A DNA stretch of 21,984 nt from JBCBJX01 sp038522735 (GTDB lineage: Bacteria; Pseudomonadota; Alphaproteobacteria; Caulobacterales; Parvularculaceae): the NCBI GenBank assembly GCA_038522735.1, contig JBCBJX010000051.1:1-21984 (forward strand), given 5' to 3'. Shown here piece by piece: positions 9,601-15,758 of the stretch. The position numbers and the translations under genes were made by a program. Position 1 is the first letter of the stretch. Each line of letters starts with the position of its first letter. Under the pieces are notes generated by a model. That model did no database searches and was not told where the DNA came from. It was given only the letters and a program-made list of their open reading frames with translations.

Positions 9601-9839
9601 AGACTTACGACGACGACATCAACTGGCCGAACATGCTGGACGTCCAGATCCGTCATCTCATCGACGCCATGGACCGCGCCGACGCGCCGGTCACGGAAGG
9701 GGCCAAGGAGCGGCTCGCCGATCTCTCCGCTCAGTGGACGGAGCGGCGCGCGGCTCTCGACGAGATCGGCGAAGGCCCGCTGGCCGCCTTCAACGAGGCG
9801 CTGGCGACGGCGGGCGCGGCCTACGCGCCCGCGCCTTAA
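6663..9839 (+). CDS. Secreted sortilin/BNR-repeat beta-propeller protein (glycosyl hydrolase-like)
   Basis: Codes for 1058 residues. The N-terminus is a signal peptide (LLVSGLSALALAAHAPAAAQ), so the product is exported. Asp-box/BNR turns of the type S/T-x-D-x-G-x-x-W recur near residues 80 (TTNAGATW), 137 (STDGGTSW), 188 (TIDGGATW), 245 (SVDGGGNW), 294, 340, 381 (TFDGGETW), 526 (STDRGASW), 593 (TRDGGKNW) and 646. They indicate one or two multi-bladed propellers of the VPS10/sortilin type. Residues from about 760 form a C-terminal region with an FnIII- or bond-angle-like stretch (PGLNIWTWDLQ) and a helical end. Such proteins are often annotated as glycosyl hydrolases, but I see no assignable catalytic pair, so activity is unproven. 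AAGG lies 7 bases before the ATG. The stop overlaps that of dnaB on the other strand. The reading frame stays open far upstream, but that part is antisense to alr. Confidence 0.85.
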   Translation: MLLSLARLLVSGLSALALAAHAPAAAQEAADEKSAVEKVYEGLEWRFIGPYRGGRATAVAGVPGDPLTYYFGAAGGGVWKTTNAGATWSNVSDENFNVGTIGAIAVAPSDPNVVWVGTGEAPIRGVTTSHGDGVYRSTDGGTSWAHLGLEATRQISALVVHPTDPDVALIAAQGNPWGDNEERGVFKTIDGGATWEHVLAVDEETGASDLVMDPTNPRILYAGLWPHRRNPWFVKSGSEDGGVYKSVDGGGNWQKLEGGLPSLVGKIGVAVAASNPDKVYAIVEAEPGEGGLYVSNDAGDSWSLVNGSRLIQARSWYYMHIGVDPTDENTVYIMNAPLLKSIDGGKTFEPMSAPHGDHHDMWFNPENGANFINANDGGATVTFDGGETWSSIYNQPTAQFYRVITDNLTPYSVYGGQQDNTTLAIKSDAYDGSIGREDYSVVGGGESAWIAFDENAPRLIYATTINSTLTEYDAELKRTRPIKPYPEYTFGRNPADHKYRYNWNAPIIASPHDPATLYYGAQMLLKSTDRGASWEEISDDLTKNDPEKQGLNGGPITNEQAGAETYNTIFSIVESPHTAGVVWVGSDDGLVHLTRDGGKNWRNVTPRGVGEAHINAIEVSPHDPATAYLAATGYKMNDFAPYIYKTENYGRSWTRLDKGLPDEAFVRVVREDPGRAGLLVAGTEAGAFVSFSGGADGWTPVDLNMPAVPITDMTFRQDDLVAATQGRGFWILDDLEFLRQADAAAESALFAFKAPVAVRRSGGEGNAGAGDPTAAAKPGGARIAFFIGEDVDLDDADLMIRILDAEGALIRSYTNEKSENDLCRERSADPRSPVTIKTPEPKPGLNIWTWDLQRGAYPCAEGVRIFAGLEGPRVLPGTYTAEIALGEERATTEIVVAPDPRATAPDEAYADLGAKLGEASSLLKALLTAVDKARAAQAQIAAQTELTADHEDAETIARLGEEASGALEAWIATVTQPKHETYDDDINWPNMLDVQIRHLIDAMDRADAPVTEGAKERLADLSAQWTERRAALDEIGEGPLAAFNEALATAGAAYAPAP

Positions 9840-11323
9840 AATTCTCCGCCGCCGGCGGAATAGCGCTGGGGCTCCGCGAGGTTGGAGAACTTGGTGAGCG
9901 TCTCGTCGAAGGAGAGCTTCACGGTGCCGATGGGTCCGTGGCGTTGTTTGCCGACGATGACCTCCGCGAGGCCATGGGCCTCTTCCATATTCGTCAGCCA
10001 GGTCGCGTATTCAGCGGAGCCTTCGCGCGGCTCCGTGCGGCGGAGGTAATACTCCTCGCGATAGACGAACATGACGATGTCCGCATCCTGCTCTATCGAC
10101 CCGGACTCCCGAAGGTCCGCGAGCTGCGGGCGCTTGTCGTCGCGCGCCTCCACCTGCCGCGAAAGCTGGGAGAGGGCGATGAGCGGCACGTCGAGCTCCT
10201 TCGCGAGCGCTTTCAGCCCCTGTGAGATCTGGCTTACCTCCTGCACCCGACCGTCGGTGCGGCCGGAGCCGGTGACGAGTTGGAGATAATCGACGACGAT
10301 GAGGTTGAGGCCGTGCTGGCGTTTCAGCCGCCGCGCCCGCGCCGCGAGCTGGGCGATGGAGATGCCGCCCGTATCGTCAATATGAAGAGGGATCTGCTGC
10401 AGTTCCTCCGCGGCGTCGTGGACGCGCTGAAATTCGTCATGGGAGACGTCGCCGCGGCGGATCTTATCAGAGGACACGCCGGACACCTCCGCGATGATCC
10501 GCATGGCGAGCTGTTCGGCGGACATCTCCAGTGAGAAGAACCCGACGACCCCGCCCGCTGAAACGCGCGTCAGCCCGTCCGCGCCCGTTTCGGTGCGGAA
10601 GGCGCGGGCGACGTTCACCGCAAGGTTCGTGGCGAGGGAGGTTTTCCCCATGGAGGGGCGTCCCGCGAGGATCAGAAGATCCGACGGGTGCAGACCGCCG
10701 AGCCGGCGATCGAGGTCGATGAAGCCGGTCGCCGTGCCGGCGAGGCCGCCTTCGCGGTCTTTCGCGGCCGCTGCGGTGTCGATCGCCTGGGCGAGGGCGC
10801 TCTTGAACGTCTTGAAGCCGCCGCCGAAGCGGCCGGTTTCGGCGAGGCCGTAAAGGGCGCGCTCGGCCTCCTCGATCTGGCGCTGGGGATCGTCGTCTAC
10901 ATCGGCGACGCGGGCGCGCTCAACGATCTCCTGACCGAGCCCGATCAGTCCGCGCTGTACGGAGAGATCGAAAACGACCCGCGCGTATTCCGGCGCGCTC
11001 GTCGTGGTCGGAACGTTTGTCGCGATCTCGACAAGATAGTCCTTGCCCCCCTCGGCTTCCACGGTCGGGTCGCCGGCGAGATAACTCGACAGGGTGACCG
11101 GGGAGGCGAGGCGGCCTGAATCGATGAGGCTCGAGGCGGCGTGGAAGATCGCCCGGTGGACCGGATCGTAGAAGTGCTCCGCCTTCAGATAGCCGGAGAT
11201 GCGGTTGTAGACCTCGTTGTCGAACAGGATCGCGCCGAGAACGTTCTGCTCGGCGTCGATGTTGTAAGGCAGCGTATCAGGAGCGCCTTGGGAGGTCGTT
11301 ACGGGAAGCGAACCGTCGGGCAT
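9836..11323 (-). CDS. dnaB: Replicative DNA helicase DnaB
   Basis: A 495-residue hexameric 5'-3' helicase that unwinds DNA at the replication fork and recruits primase. The N-terminal domain occupies about 18-120 (LPYNIDAEQNVLGAIL). The RecA-like motor follows, with Walker A GRPSMGKTS (221-229, Lys227), FFSLEMS (262-268), Walker B LIVVDYLQL (341-349), and the H4 region and arginine finger in SQLSRQVEARDDKRP through SGSIEQDADIVMF (385-419). There is no intein and the length is normal. The ATG has no evident Shine-Dalgarno. An intrinsic terminator ends only about 18 bases upstream, so the promoter must overlap the hairpin or dnaB relies on readthrough from rpsF-rpsR-rplI. The stop codon overlaps the convergent BNR gene stop. 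Confidence 0.97.
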   Translation of the reverse strand: MPDGSLPVTTSQGAPDTLPYNIDAEQNVLGAILFDNEVYNRISGYLKAEHFYDPVHRAIFHAASSLIDSGRLASPVTLSSYLAGDPTVEAEGGKDYLVEIATNVPTTTSAPEYARVVFDLSVQRGLIGLGQEIVERARVADVDDDPQRQIEEAERALYGLAETGRFGGGFKTFKSALAQAIDTAAAAKDREGGLAGTATGFIDLDRRLGGLHPSDLLILAGRPSMGKTSLATNLAVNVARAFRTETGADGLTRVSAGGVVGFFSLEMSAEQLAMRIIAEVSGVSSDKIRRGDVSHDEFQRVHDAAEELQQIPLHIDDTGGISIAQLAARARRLKRQHGLNLIVVDYLQLVTGSGRTDGRVQEVSQISQGLKALAKELDVPLIALSQLSRQVEARDDKRPQLADLRESGSIEQDADIVMFVYREEYYLRRTEPREGSAEYATWLTNMEEAHGLAEVIVGKQRHGPIGTVKLSFDETLTKFSNLAEPQRYSAGGGEF

Positions 11324-11340
11324 TCGCGCACGTTAACCAT

Positions 11341-11378
11341 GAAAAAGCCGGCCCCGCTAGAGGGCCGGCTGATTTTTC
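11341..11378 (-). terminator. Rho-independent terminator after rplI
   Basis: A perfect 9-bp stem, AGCCGGCCC at 11346-11354 paired with GGGCCGGCT at 11362-11370, encloses a 7-base loop. On the minus strand the stem is followed by five T residues (the A run at 11342-11346). A second T run at 11373-11377 makes it potentially bidirectional. It lies about 30 bases past the rplI stop and ends about 18 bases before the dnaB ATG. Confidence 0.85.
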
Positions 11379-11408
11379 ATTCGTAGACTGTGGAAAAGCC
11401 GAAAACGC

Positions 11409-12029
11409 TCAGGCGTCTTTCGGTTCTTCGACATCCGCGGAGGCGCCCTCCGCCGTCTCGCCCTCGCTTTCGAGGAGGCTCGCCGCTGCGACGTCGCTCT
11501 CGAACTGGTCGAGGTCATCCTCTTCCGGCTCGTCTTCTTCCGTCGCGTAGATATTCTCGCCGGCGGCGATGCGCTCTGCTTCATCGGCGGAGCGCGCGAT
11601 GATGATCTCGACGCCGACCGCGACTTCCGCATGAAGACGGATCTTCACCGGGAAGAGGCCGAGGGTCTTGATCGGGTTGTCGAGCTGCACCTGGTTGCGG
11701 TTCACCGACGCGCCGCTTTCCGAGGCGACCTTCGCGATGTCCCGCGTCGAGACCGAGCCGTAGAGCTGGCCGGATTCCGACGCCGAGCGGATGAGAACGA
11801 ACTGCTTGCCGTCGAGGCTCCCAACGACGCCTTCCGCGTCGGTCTTCTTTTTCTCGTTCTCCGCTTCGATCTGGGCGCGACGGGCTTCGAAGAGCTTCTT
11901 GTTCGCTTCCGTCGCGCGAAGCGCTTTTTCACGCGGCAGGAGATAGTTGCGGGCGTAGCCGGGCTTCACGCTCACGACATCGCCGAGGGCGCCGAGCTTC
12001 TCGATCCGTTCAAGGAGAATAACCTGCAT
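11409..12029 (-). CDS. rplI: 50S ribosomal protein L9
   Basis: A 206-residue large-subunit protein that binds 23S rRNA and helps keep the reading frame. The N-terminal rRNA-binding domain is MQVILLERIEKLGALGD with PGYARNYLLP at 23-32. The long connecting helix spans about 40-65, and the C-terminal domain covers about 70-148. E. coli L9 stops near residue 149; here a tail of about 50 residues follows that is mostly acidic (TEEDEPEEDDLDQFESD, about 163-179). Such acidic extensions occur in alphaproteobacterial L9. The ATG is 6 bases after the rpsR stop, with GGAG inside the end of rpsR serving as Shine-Dalgarno, consistent with one operon rpsF-rpsR-rplI. A terminator follows. Confidence 0.97.
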   Translation of the reverse strand: MQVILLERIEKLGALGDVVSVKPGYARNYLLPREKALRATEANKKLFEARRAQIEAENEKKKTDAEGVVGSLDGKQFVLIRSASESGQLYGSVSTRDIAKVASESGASVNRNQVQLDNPIKTLGLFPVKIRLHAEVAVGVEIIIARSADEAERIAAGENIYATEEDEPEEDDLDQFESDVAAASLLESEGETAEGASADVEEPKDA

Positions 12030-12035
12030 GACGGC

Positions 12036-12260
12036 TTACTCCGCAACGTAGGGCAGAAGAGCGAGGTAGCGTGCGCGCTTGATGGCGCGCGCGAGCTCGC
12101 GCTGCTTTTTGTGGGAAACGGCGGAAATCCGGGCCGGGACGATCTTGCCGCGCTCGGAGACGTAACGCTGCAGAAGCTTCGGGTCCTTATAGTCGATCTT
12201 CGGCGCTTTTTCGCCGGAGAACGGGCAGGTTTTGCGGCGACGCATGAAAGGTTTGCGCAT
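12036..12260 (-). CDS. rpsR: 30S ribosomal protein S18
   Basis: A 74-residue small-subunit protein that pairs with S6 on the platform of the 30S subunit. The family core is clear: RRRKTCPFSG near the N-terminus, IDYKDPKLLQRYVSERGKI in the middle, and RISAVSHKKQRELARAIKRAR followed by LALLPY at the end. AAGGAGAG lies 7 bases before the ATG at 12260, and this Shine-Dalgarno overlaps the TAA of rpsF, so translation of the two partners is probably coupled. An internal Met at codon 6 is possible but would shorten the conserved N-terminus. Confidence 0.97.
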   Translation of the reverse strand: MRKPFMRRRKTCPFSGEKAPKIDYKDPKLLQRYVSERGKIVPARISAVSHKKQRELARAIKRARYLALLPYVAE

Positions 12261-12272
12261 GAATTTCTCTCC

Positions 12273-12710
12273 TTAATTGCGATCGCGACGTTCGCGGCGT
12301 TCGCCGTCGCGCGGACCGCGGTCGCCCCGGTCTCCGCGATCGCCTCTGTCGCCCCGGTCGCCCCGGTCGCGACGATCATCGTCGCGGTCGCGACGGCTCA
12401 TCACGGGCGAGGGTTTGGTCGGCAGTTCATCGACGCGCACGGTCATGTAGCGCAGAACGTCTTCATTGATCTTCATCCGCCGCTCCATCTCCTCGACAGC
12501 GGTGTGAGACCCGGAGATATGGAAGAGGCTGTAGTGTCCTTTCCGGTTCTTTTTGATCTTGTACTGAAGATTGCGCAGGCCCCAGTATTCCTGGCGTTCG
12601 ACCTTCGCGCCGTTCTCGGTGAGGATCTTTTCAAGTTCTTCGGTCAGCACCTCGACCTGGGCGGGCGAGATGTCCTGACGCGCGATATAGACGTGCTCGT
12701 AATACGCCAT
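12273..12710 (-). CDS. rpsF: 30S ribosomal protein S6
   Basis: A 145-residue small-subunit protein that forms a heterodimer with S18 on 16S rRNA. The ferredoxin-like core spans residues 1-96 (MAYYEHVYIARQDISPAQ, YWGLRNLQYKIKKNRKGHY, NEDVLRYMTVRVDE). The C-terminal extension of about 45 residues is very charged and contains six successive Asp-Arg-Gly triplets (115-132) and then RRERRDRN. AAGGAG lies about 11 bases before the ATG, a rather long spacing. It is first in the rpsF-rpsR-rplI operon, with a candidate promoter and folded leader upstream. Identity is certain; the role of the tail is not. Confidence 0.97.
   Translation of the reverse strand: MAYYEHVYIARQDISPAQVEVLTEELEKILTENGAKVERQEYWGLRNLQYKIKKNRKGHYSLFHISGSHTAVEEMERRMKINEDVLRYMTVRVDELPTKPSPVMSRRDRDDDRRDRGDRGDRGDRGDRGDRGPRDGERRERRDRN
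12315..12368 (-). repeat. Tandem Asp-Arg-Gly codon repeat in the rpsF tail
   Basis: Six consecutive 9-base units encode D-R-G at residues 115-132 of S6. The units are nearly identical (GACCGGGGC and close variants), so the tract could change length by slippage without breaking the frame. Confidence 0.8.
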
Positions 12711-12734
12711 GGGCGTCGCGGCTCCTTGTTCTCG

Positions 12735-12837
12735 ACAGCGGAGACGCGCGGGACCGGCCGGACGGGGCGCGCCTGCGGATCGAAAGAAGCGGGACCATCC
12801 CGTGCGCGGGGGGCGAGCCCCCGTCCTCGACCGCTGT
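12735..12837 (-). promoter_or_regulatory. Candidate structured rpsF leader (S6:S18-type mRNA element)
   Basis: On the minus strand ACAGCGG (12831-12837) can pair with CCGCTGT (12735-12741), a 7-bp closing stem that ends about 25 bases before the rpsF ATG. Inside it, GGGGG-CTCG-CCCCC makes a strong hairpin, and a second hairpin can form between GCGCG and CGCGC nearer the gene. Known S6:S18 leader motifs sit just upstream of rpsF, have a long-range stem with an inner helix, and repress the operon when the S6:S18 complex binds. Position and shape fit; I could not confirm the conserved CCG bulge. Confidence 0.4.
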
Positions 12838-12851
12838 TCGGCGAAGCGCGC

Positions 12852-12880
12852 TAGCTAGCGAAAGAGCTGCGCGAAGTCCA
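12852..12880 (-). promoter_or_regulatory. Candidate housekeeping promoter of rpsF-rpsR-rplI
   Basis: On the minus strand a TGGACTT element (12874-12880) and a GCTAGCTA element (12852-12859) are separated by 14 bases. This resembles the alphaproteobacterial (Caulobacter-type) housekeeping pattern TTGaCgS-N10-14-GCtANAWC. The predicted start falls just before the first strand of the leader stem, which supports both calls. Similarity is partial. Confidence 0.4.
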
Positions 12881-12941
12881 GCGCGAAAGGTTTCGGAAAG
12901 CTTCGGCGGGGAACATCGCCCCGGTGTTGAGGGAGGCGCCC

Positions 12942-13376
12942 ATGGTCCGACCTGCGCAGATGATCCTCGCCGCCGGAGGCTTCGCGGTCGCGGGCCTCAT
13001 CGCCCATGCGCGGGAAAACCATACGCCGGCGCCGCTCGACGGCCATGACTGGCGGGACGCGCGCTCAGACCTCACCCGCGCCTGCACCCGTATTCATCGC
13101 GGCGCGACGAACGCGCATTGCGATTGCGTTATCGACGCGTGGTCCGGGGACATGACCGAGCGCGACCTCTCGGTCTTCGCCTACCTGATCGACCGCTATG
13201 GCGGCGAGGCGGTGATGGAAGGCTTTGAGGTGACGCCAGCAGAGCGACGGGCGGTGAGGGCGGAGACGGGCCTTAAAAATCCGGAGATCCGGGCGGTGAC
13301 GCGACGCGTCGCAAGGGCCGGCCGGGACGGCTCAATCGACGCCTGCAACGCTGAATACAGGGTCCGCCGCGGCTGA
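12942..13376 (+). CDS. Small membrane-anchored protein with WxDARx6C...CxC motif
   Basis: Codes for 144 residues; I do not recognise the family. An N-terminal hydrophobic segment (about 7-21, MILAAGGFAVAGLIA) is probably an uncleaved anchor or signal, placing the rest in the periplasm. The mature part has Trp37-x-Asp-Ala-Arg, then Cys48, Cys60 and Cys62 (HCDC), a helical stretch and a final Cys135 near the C-terminus. The gene at 13512-13916 carries the same pattern, so the two are probable paralogues. GGGAGG at 12931-12936 lies 5 bases before the ATG at 12942, which decides against a GTG at 12924. It is divergent from the ribosomal operon. Four spaced cysteines could form disulfides or bind a metal; that is inference only. 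Confidence 0.75.
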   Translation: MVRPAQMILAAGGFAVAGLIAHARENHTPAPLDGHDWRDARSDLTRACTRIHRGATNAHCDCVIDAWSGDMTERDLSVFAYLIDRYGGEAVMEGFEVTPAERRAVRAETGLKNPEIRAVTRRVARAGRDGSIDACNAEYRVRRG

Positions 13377-13391
13377 CGTCGAGCCGTTCGC

Positions 13392-13410
13392 CGGCCGTCG
13401 AAGACGGCCG
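13392..13410. other. Perfect hairpin between the two cysteine-motif genes
   Basis: CGGCCGTC (13392-13399), loop GAA, GACGGCCG (13403-13410) forms a perfect 8-bp stem 15 bases after the stop of the first gene. No T run follows, so it is at best a weak or factor-dependent terminator or an mRNA 3'-end stabiliser. Confidence 0.5.
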
Positions 13411-13511
13411 TTCCGGACGTTCGCGAAGCCGCCGCTTTCCGAGCGTCGCGGCAACCGGGCGGTAAGCCCTTCGCGCGAGACTGATCGCACAGTCGTCGGA
13501 GCGAAAACCCC

Positions 13512-13916
13512 GTGGACATGCGCGCGACCGTTATCGCCATCGCCGTCGCCATCGGCCTCGGACTGATCGCCGCCGACTTCATCCAGCGGAGCCCTGAGTA
13601 TTCCGAGGCGGTCTCTCCGCCGACATGGGCCGATGCGCGCGAACCGCTGGTCGATTTCTGCCGTCGCGAGCCTGGACAGAATGTCGGCGTCTGCCGGTGC
13701 TATCTGCGCGAAATCGAGCGGGTCTATTCGATTGAAGAACTGAATTTCGCCGCCGCGATCGTCCGCAAGGAGGGCGACCACGACTGGAGCGACGTCAGTC
13801 GCGCGACCCTCGCTCTCGGCATGAGCCGCGCCATGCGCAACGGCCTCAAGGACCGGTCCGACGAGGTCACCGAGGGCGTGCGGAAACGTTGCCGGCGCTA
13901 TCTTTACGACCGTTAG
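13512..13916 (+). CDS. Second small membrane-anchored WxDARx6C...CxC protein
   Basis: Codes for 134 residues of unrecognised family. A hydrophobic N-terminus (about 5-22, ATVIAIAVAIGLGLIAAD) suggests an anchor or signal. Then come Trp39-x-Asp-Ala-Arg, Cys50, Cys61 and Cys63 (VCRCY), a helical region and Cys127 in the basic C-terminus. The order and spacing match the gene at 12942-13376: W-x-D-A-R-x6-C is exact, the next gap is 10 instead of 11, C-x-C is exact, and the last Cys is near the end in both. The start is GTG at 13512, with GGAG 10 bases upstream; the ATG at 13518 is too far from it. The 3' end overlaps the convergent helicase gene by 50 bases. Function unknown. Confidence 0.72.
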   Translation: MDMRATVIAIAVAIGLGLIAADFIQRSPEYSEAVSPPTWADAREPLVDFCRREPGQNVGVCRCYLREIERVYSIEELNFAAAIVRKEGDHDWSDVSRATLALGMSRAMRNGLKDRSDEVTEGVRKRCRRYLYDR

Positions 13917-15450
13917 CCGGGCCGCCCCGGCGCTGCGGCCGTCCGTCGGCGGGCTTCCTGCGGTTTTGACCCTTGCGGTGCGGCTTCTTGCCGGTCGGGC
14001 GGTCCTGCGGCGCGTCCGCTGCGTGATGTCCGCGTGGAGCCGGGCGCGGCTTGCGGGGCGGGCGTTGATCCGTACCCGCGCCCTCCTGGCGCTGACCGGT
14101 CGATCGCTCGGCAGTGTTCCGGGGCGGCTGCTCGGCCGCGTCCGCTGCGGCGCGTTCGGCCCGGACCGGCCGCTCGCTGCGATCCTGCTTCACGCCCGAC
14201 CGTCCGTCATTGGTCGATCGCCGGGGGCGCCCTGAGCGATTTCGAGCGTCGGGGCGGCGGCCGTCGCCGCGCGTCGGACGGTCTTCGCGGGGTTCGTTGG
14301 CCGGCTCCTCGGGGATTTCCAGACCCTGCGGGATCGGCTCCGAGGGCACGCGCTGGCGCGTCGTCCGCTCGATCGCCTTCATGTACGCCCGCTCGTCGTT
14401 GGCGCAGAGGGAGATCGCGACGCCTTCAGCGCCCGCCCGTGCTGTGCGGCCGATGCGGTGTACGTACTGTTCCGGTACGTTCGGGAGTTCGTAGTTGAAA
14501 ACGTGGCTGACGCCCGAGACGTCGATGCCGCGGGCGGCGATGTCCGTTGCAACGAGGATCGGCGTTCTGGCCGAACGGAAGGCCGCGAGGGCCTTCTGGC
14601 GTTGGCTCTGGGTCTTGTTGCCGTGGATCGCGAGGGCGTCGATCCCCGCCTGCCCGAGCTGACGGACCACCCGGTCGGCGCCGTGTTTGGTGCGGGTGAA
14701 GACGATCGCGCGCTCCACGGGCAGCTCCGAAAGCTTGCGGGCGAGGATGGCGGGCTTCAGCTTCTGCGGCGCGAAAATCACTGACTGCGCCACCCGCTCG
14801 GCGGTCGTCGCCTGCGGCGCGACGGAGACGCGGACAGGTTTGCGAACGAACTGGTCCGCCAACTCCTCGATCGCCTTCGGCATGGTCGCGGAGAAGAACA
14901 TCGTCTGGCGCTCGCGCGGCAGCATGCGGACGATTTTTTTCAAGGGATGAATGAAGCCGAGGTCCATCATCTGGTCCGCTTCATCGAGGACGAGCGCCTC
15001 GATGCGGTCGAGGCGGAGCGCGTTCTGATCGACGAGGTCGAGGAGGCGCCCGGGCGTCGCGACGAGGATGTCGACGCCGTTCTTCAGCTTCTTGGCCTGC
15101 TTGCCGGACGGCACGCCTCCGAAGACGGCCTCGACCCGGACGGCGAGGAAGACGCCGTAGCCGCGAACGGCCTCCGCGATCTGCGCGGCGAGTTCCCGTG
15201 TCGGAGCGAGGACGAGGACGCGCGCTGAGCGTTCCTCCGGCTCGCGGCGATCCCGGGCGAGGCGGTCGAGCAGGGGCAGGGAGAAGGCGGCGGTCTTCCC
15301 GGTGCCGGTCTGGGCGACGCCGAGGATGTCGCGGCCCTCAAGGGCGGGCGGGATCGCCTGGGACTGGATCGGCGTCGGCGTCTCATAGCCTTCGGCCTTC
15401 AGGGCTTTCGCCACCGGCGCGGCGAGGTTCAGGGATTGAAAGTCGGTCAC
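13867..15450 (-). CDS. rhlE: RhlE-like DEAD-box ATP-dependent RNA helicase
   Basis: Codes for 527 residues of a cytoplasmic RNA helicase that remodels structured RNA, typically in ribosome assembly or decay. The motifs run in order: Q motif PTPIQSQAI (25-33), motif I AQTGTGKT (46-53), PTRELAAQ (83-90), TPGRLLDL (132-139), DEAD (156-159), SAT (187-189), VFTRTKHGAD (250-259), ATDIAARGID (301-310) and HRIGRTARAG (331-340). From about 381 a basic tail rich in Arg, Pro, Gly and Asn follows, a likely unstructured RNA-binding extension. I chose GTG at 15450 (TDFQSLNLAAPV...) with GAGAAAGA upstream; the ATG at 15507 adds 19 residues without similarity and has no Shine-Dalgarno. The helicase versus RhlE-subgroup call differs in certainty: helicase is sure, subgroup likely. 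Confidence 0.92.
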   Translation of the reverse strand: MTDFQSLNLAAPVAKALKAEGYETPTPIQSQAIPPALEGRDILGVAQTGTGKTAAFSLPLLDRLARDRREPEERSARVLVLAPTRELAAQIAEAVRGYGVFLAVRVEAVFGGVPSGKQAKKLKNGVDILVATPGRLLDLVDQNALRLDRIEALVLDEADQMMDLGFIHPLKKIVRMLPRERQTMFFSATMPKAIEELADQFVRKPVRVSVAPQATTAERVAQSVIFAPQKLKPAILARKLSELPVERAIVFTRTKHGADRVVRQLGQAGIDALAIHGNKTQSQRQKALAAFRSARTPILVATDIAARGIDVSGVSHVFNYELPNVPEQYVHRIGRTARAGAEGVAISLCANDERAYMKAIERTTRQRVPSEPIPQGLEIPEEPANEPREDRPTRGDGRRPDARNRSGRPRRSTNDGRSGVKQDRSERPVRAERAAADAAEQPPRNTAERSTGQRQEGAGTDQRPPRKPRPAPRGHHAADAPQDRPTGKKPHRKGQNRRKPADGRPQRRGGPANGRKDSAGNVSARPR

Positions 15451-15758
15451 GAAAAATCTTTCTCGCGCTGATCGCAGCGCAACAGGGCGCGCGGCCGGGC
15501 CCCTCATGTGTTCAGGGGACGGCGCGGGCGCGGGTCACAGAAAACGACCCGCGTGAATGGGCGTAAATGAGTTTGGATTGAGCCGGGGCAGGTGCGGCGA
15601 AAACCGCGCGAGCTTCACGCTCCCGGACCGCGCCTGTGCGCGAGCGCTGGAGGAACGCTTTTTCCGTCCTGAAGTCAAGGCGCTCGGCCCGCCTCTCGAC
15701 CCGTGGACAACGGCCTGCGAACGCGCTCGGCTTCGGTCGTCGCAGCGGGGATCGCCCC
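15451..15758. other. Divergent intergenic region with three hairpins
   Basis: About 308 bases lie between the helicase (leftward) and the DUF2157-like gene (rightward). Three short stem-loops stand in a row on the helicase side: GCGCTG/CAGCGC (15465-15480), CCCCT/AGGGG (15500-15518) and CGCGGGTC/GACCCGCG with a 9-base loop (15529-15553). None has a T run. They would lie in the helicase leader if its promoter is beyond 15553. The right half shows no convincing gene; an upstream in-frame start at 15636 for the next gene lacks support. No clear promoter boxes were found. Confidence 0.5.

Noticed and set aside
12315..12368. Short tandem repeat considered as a CRISPR-like array
   Set aside because: The 9-base units have no spacers and simply encode D-R-G in frame within S6.
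11631..12854. Plus-strand open frame of 407 codons across the ribosomal operon
   Set aside because: Exactly antisense to rplI, rpsR and rpsF, which are unmistakable.
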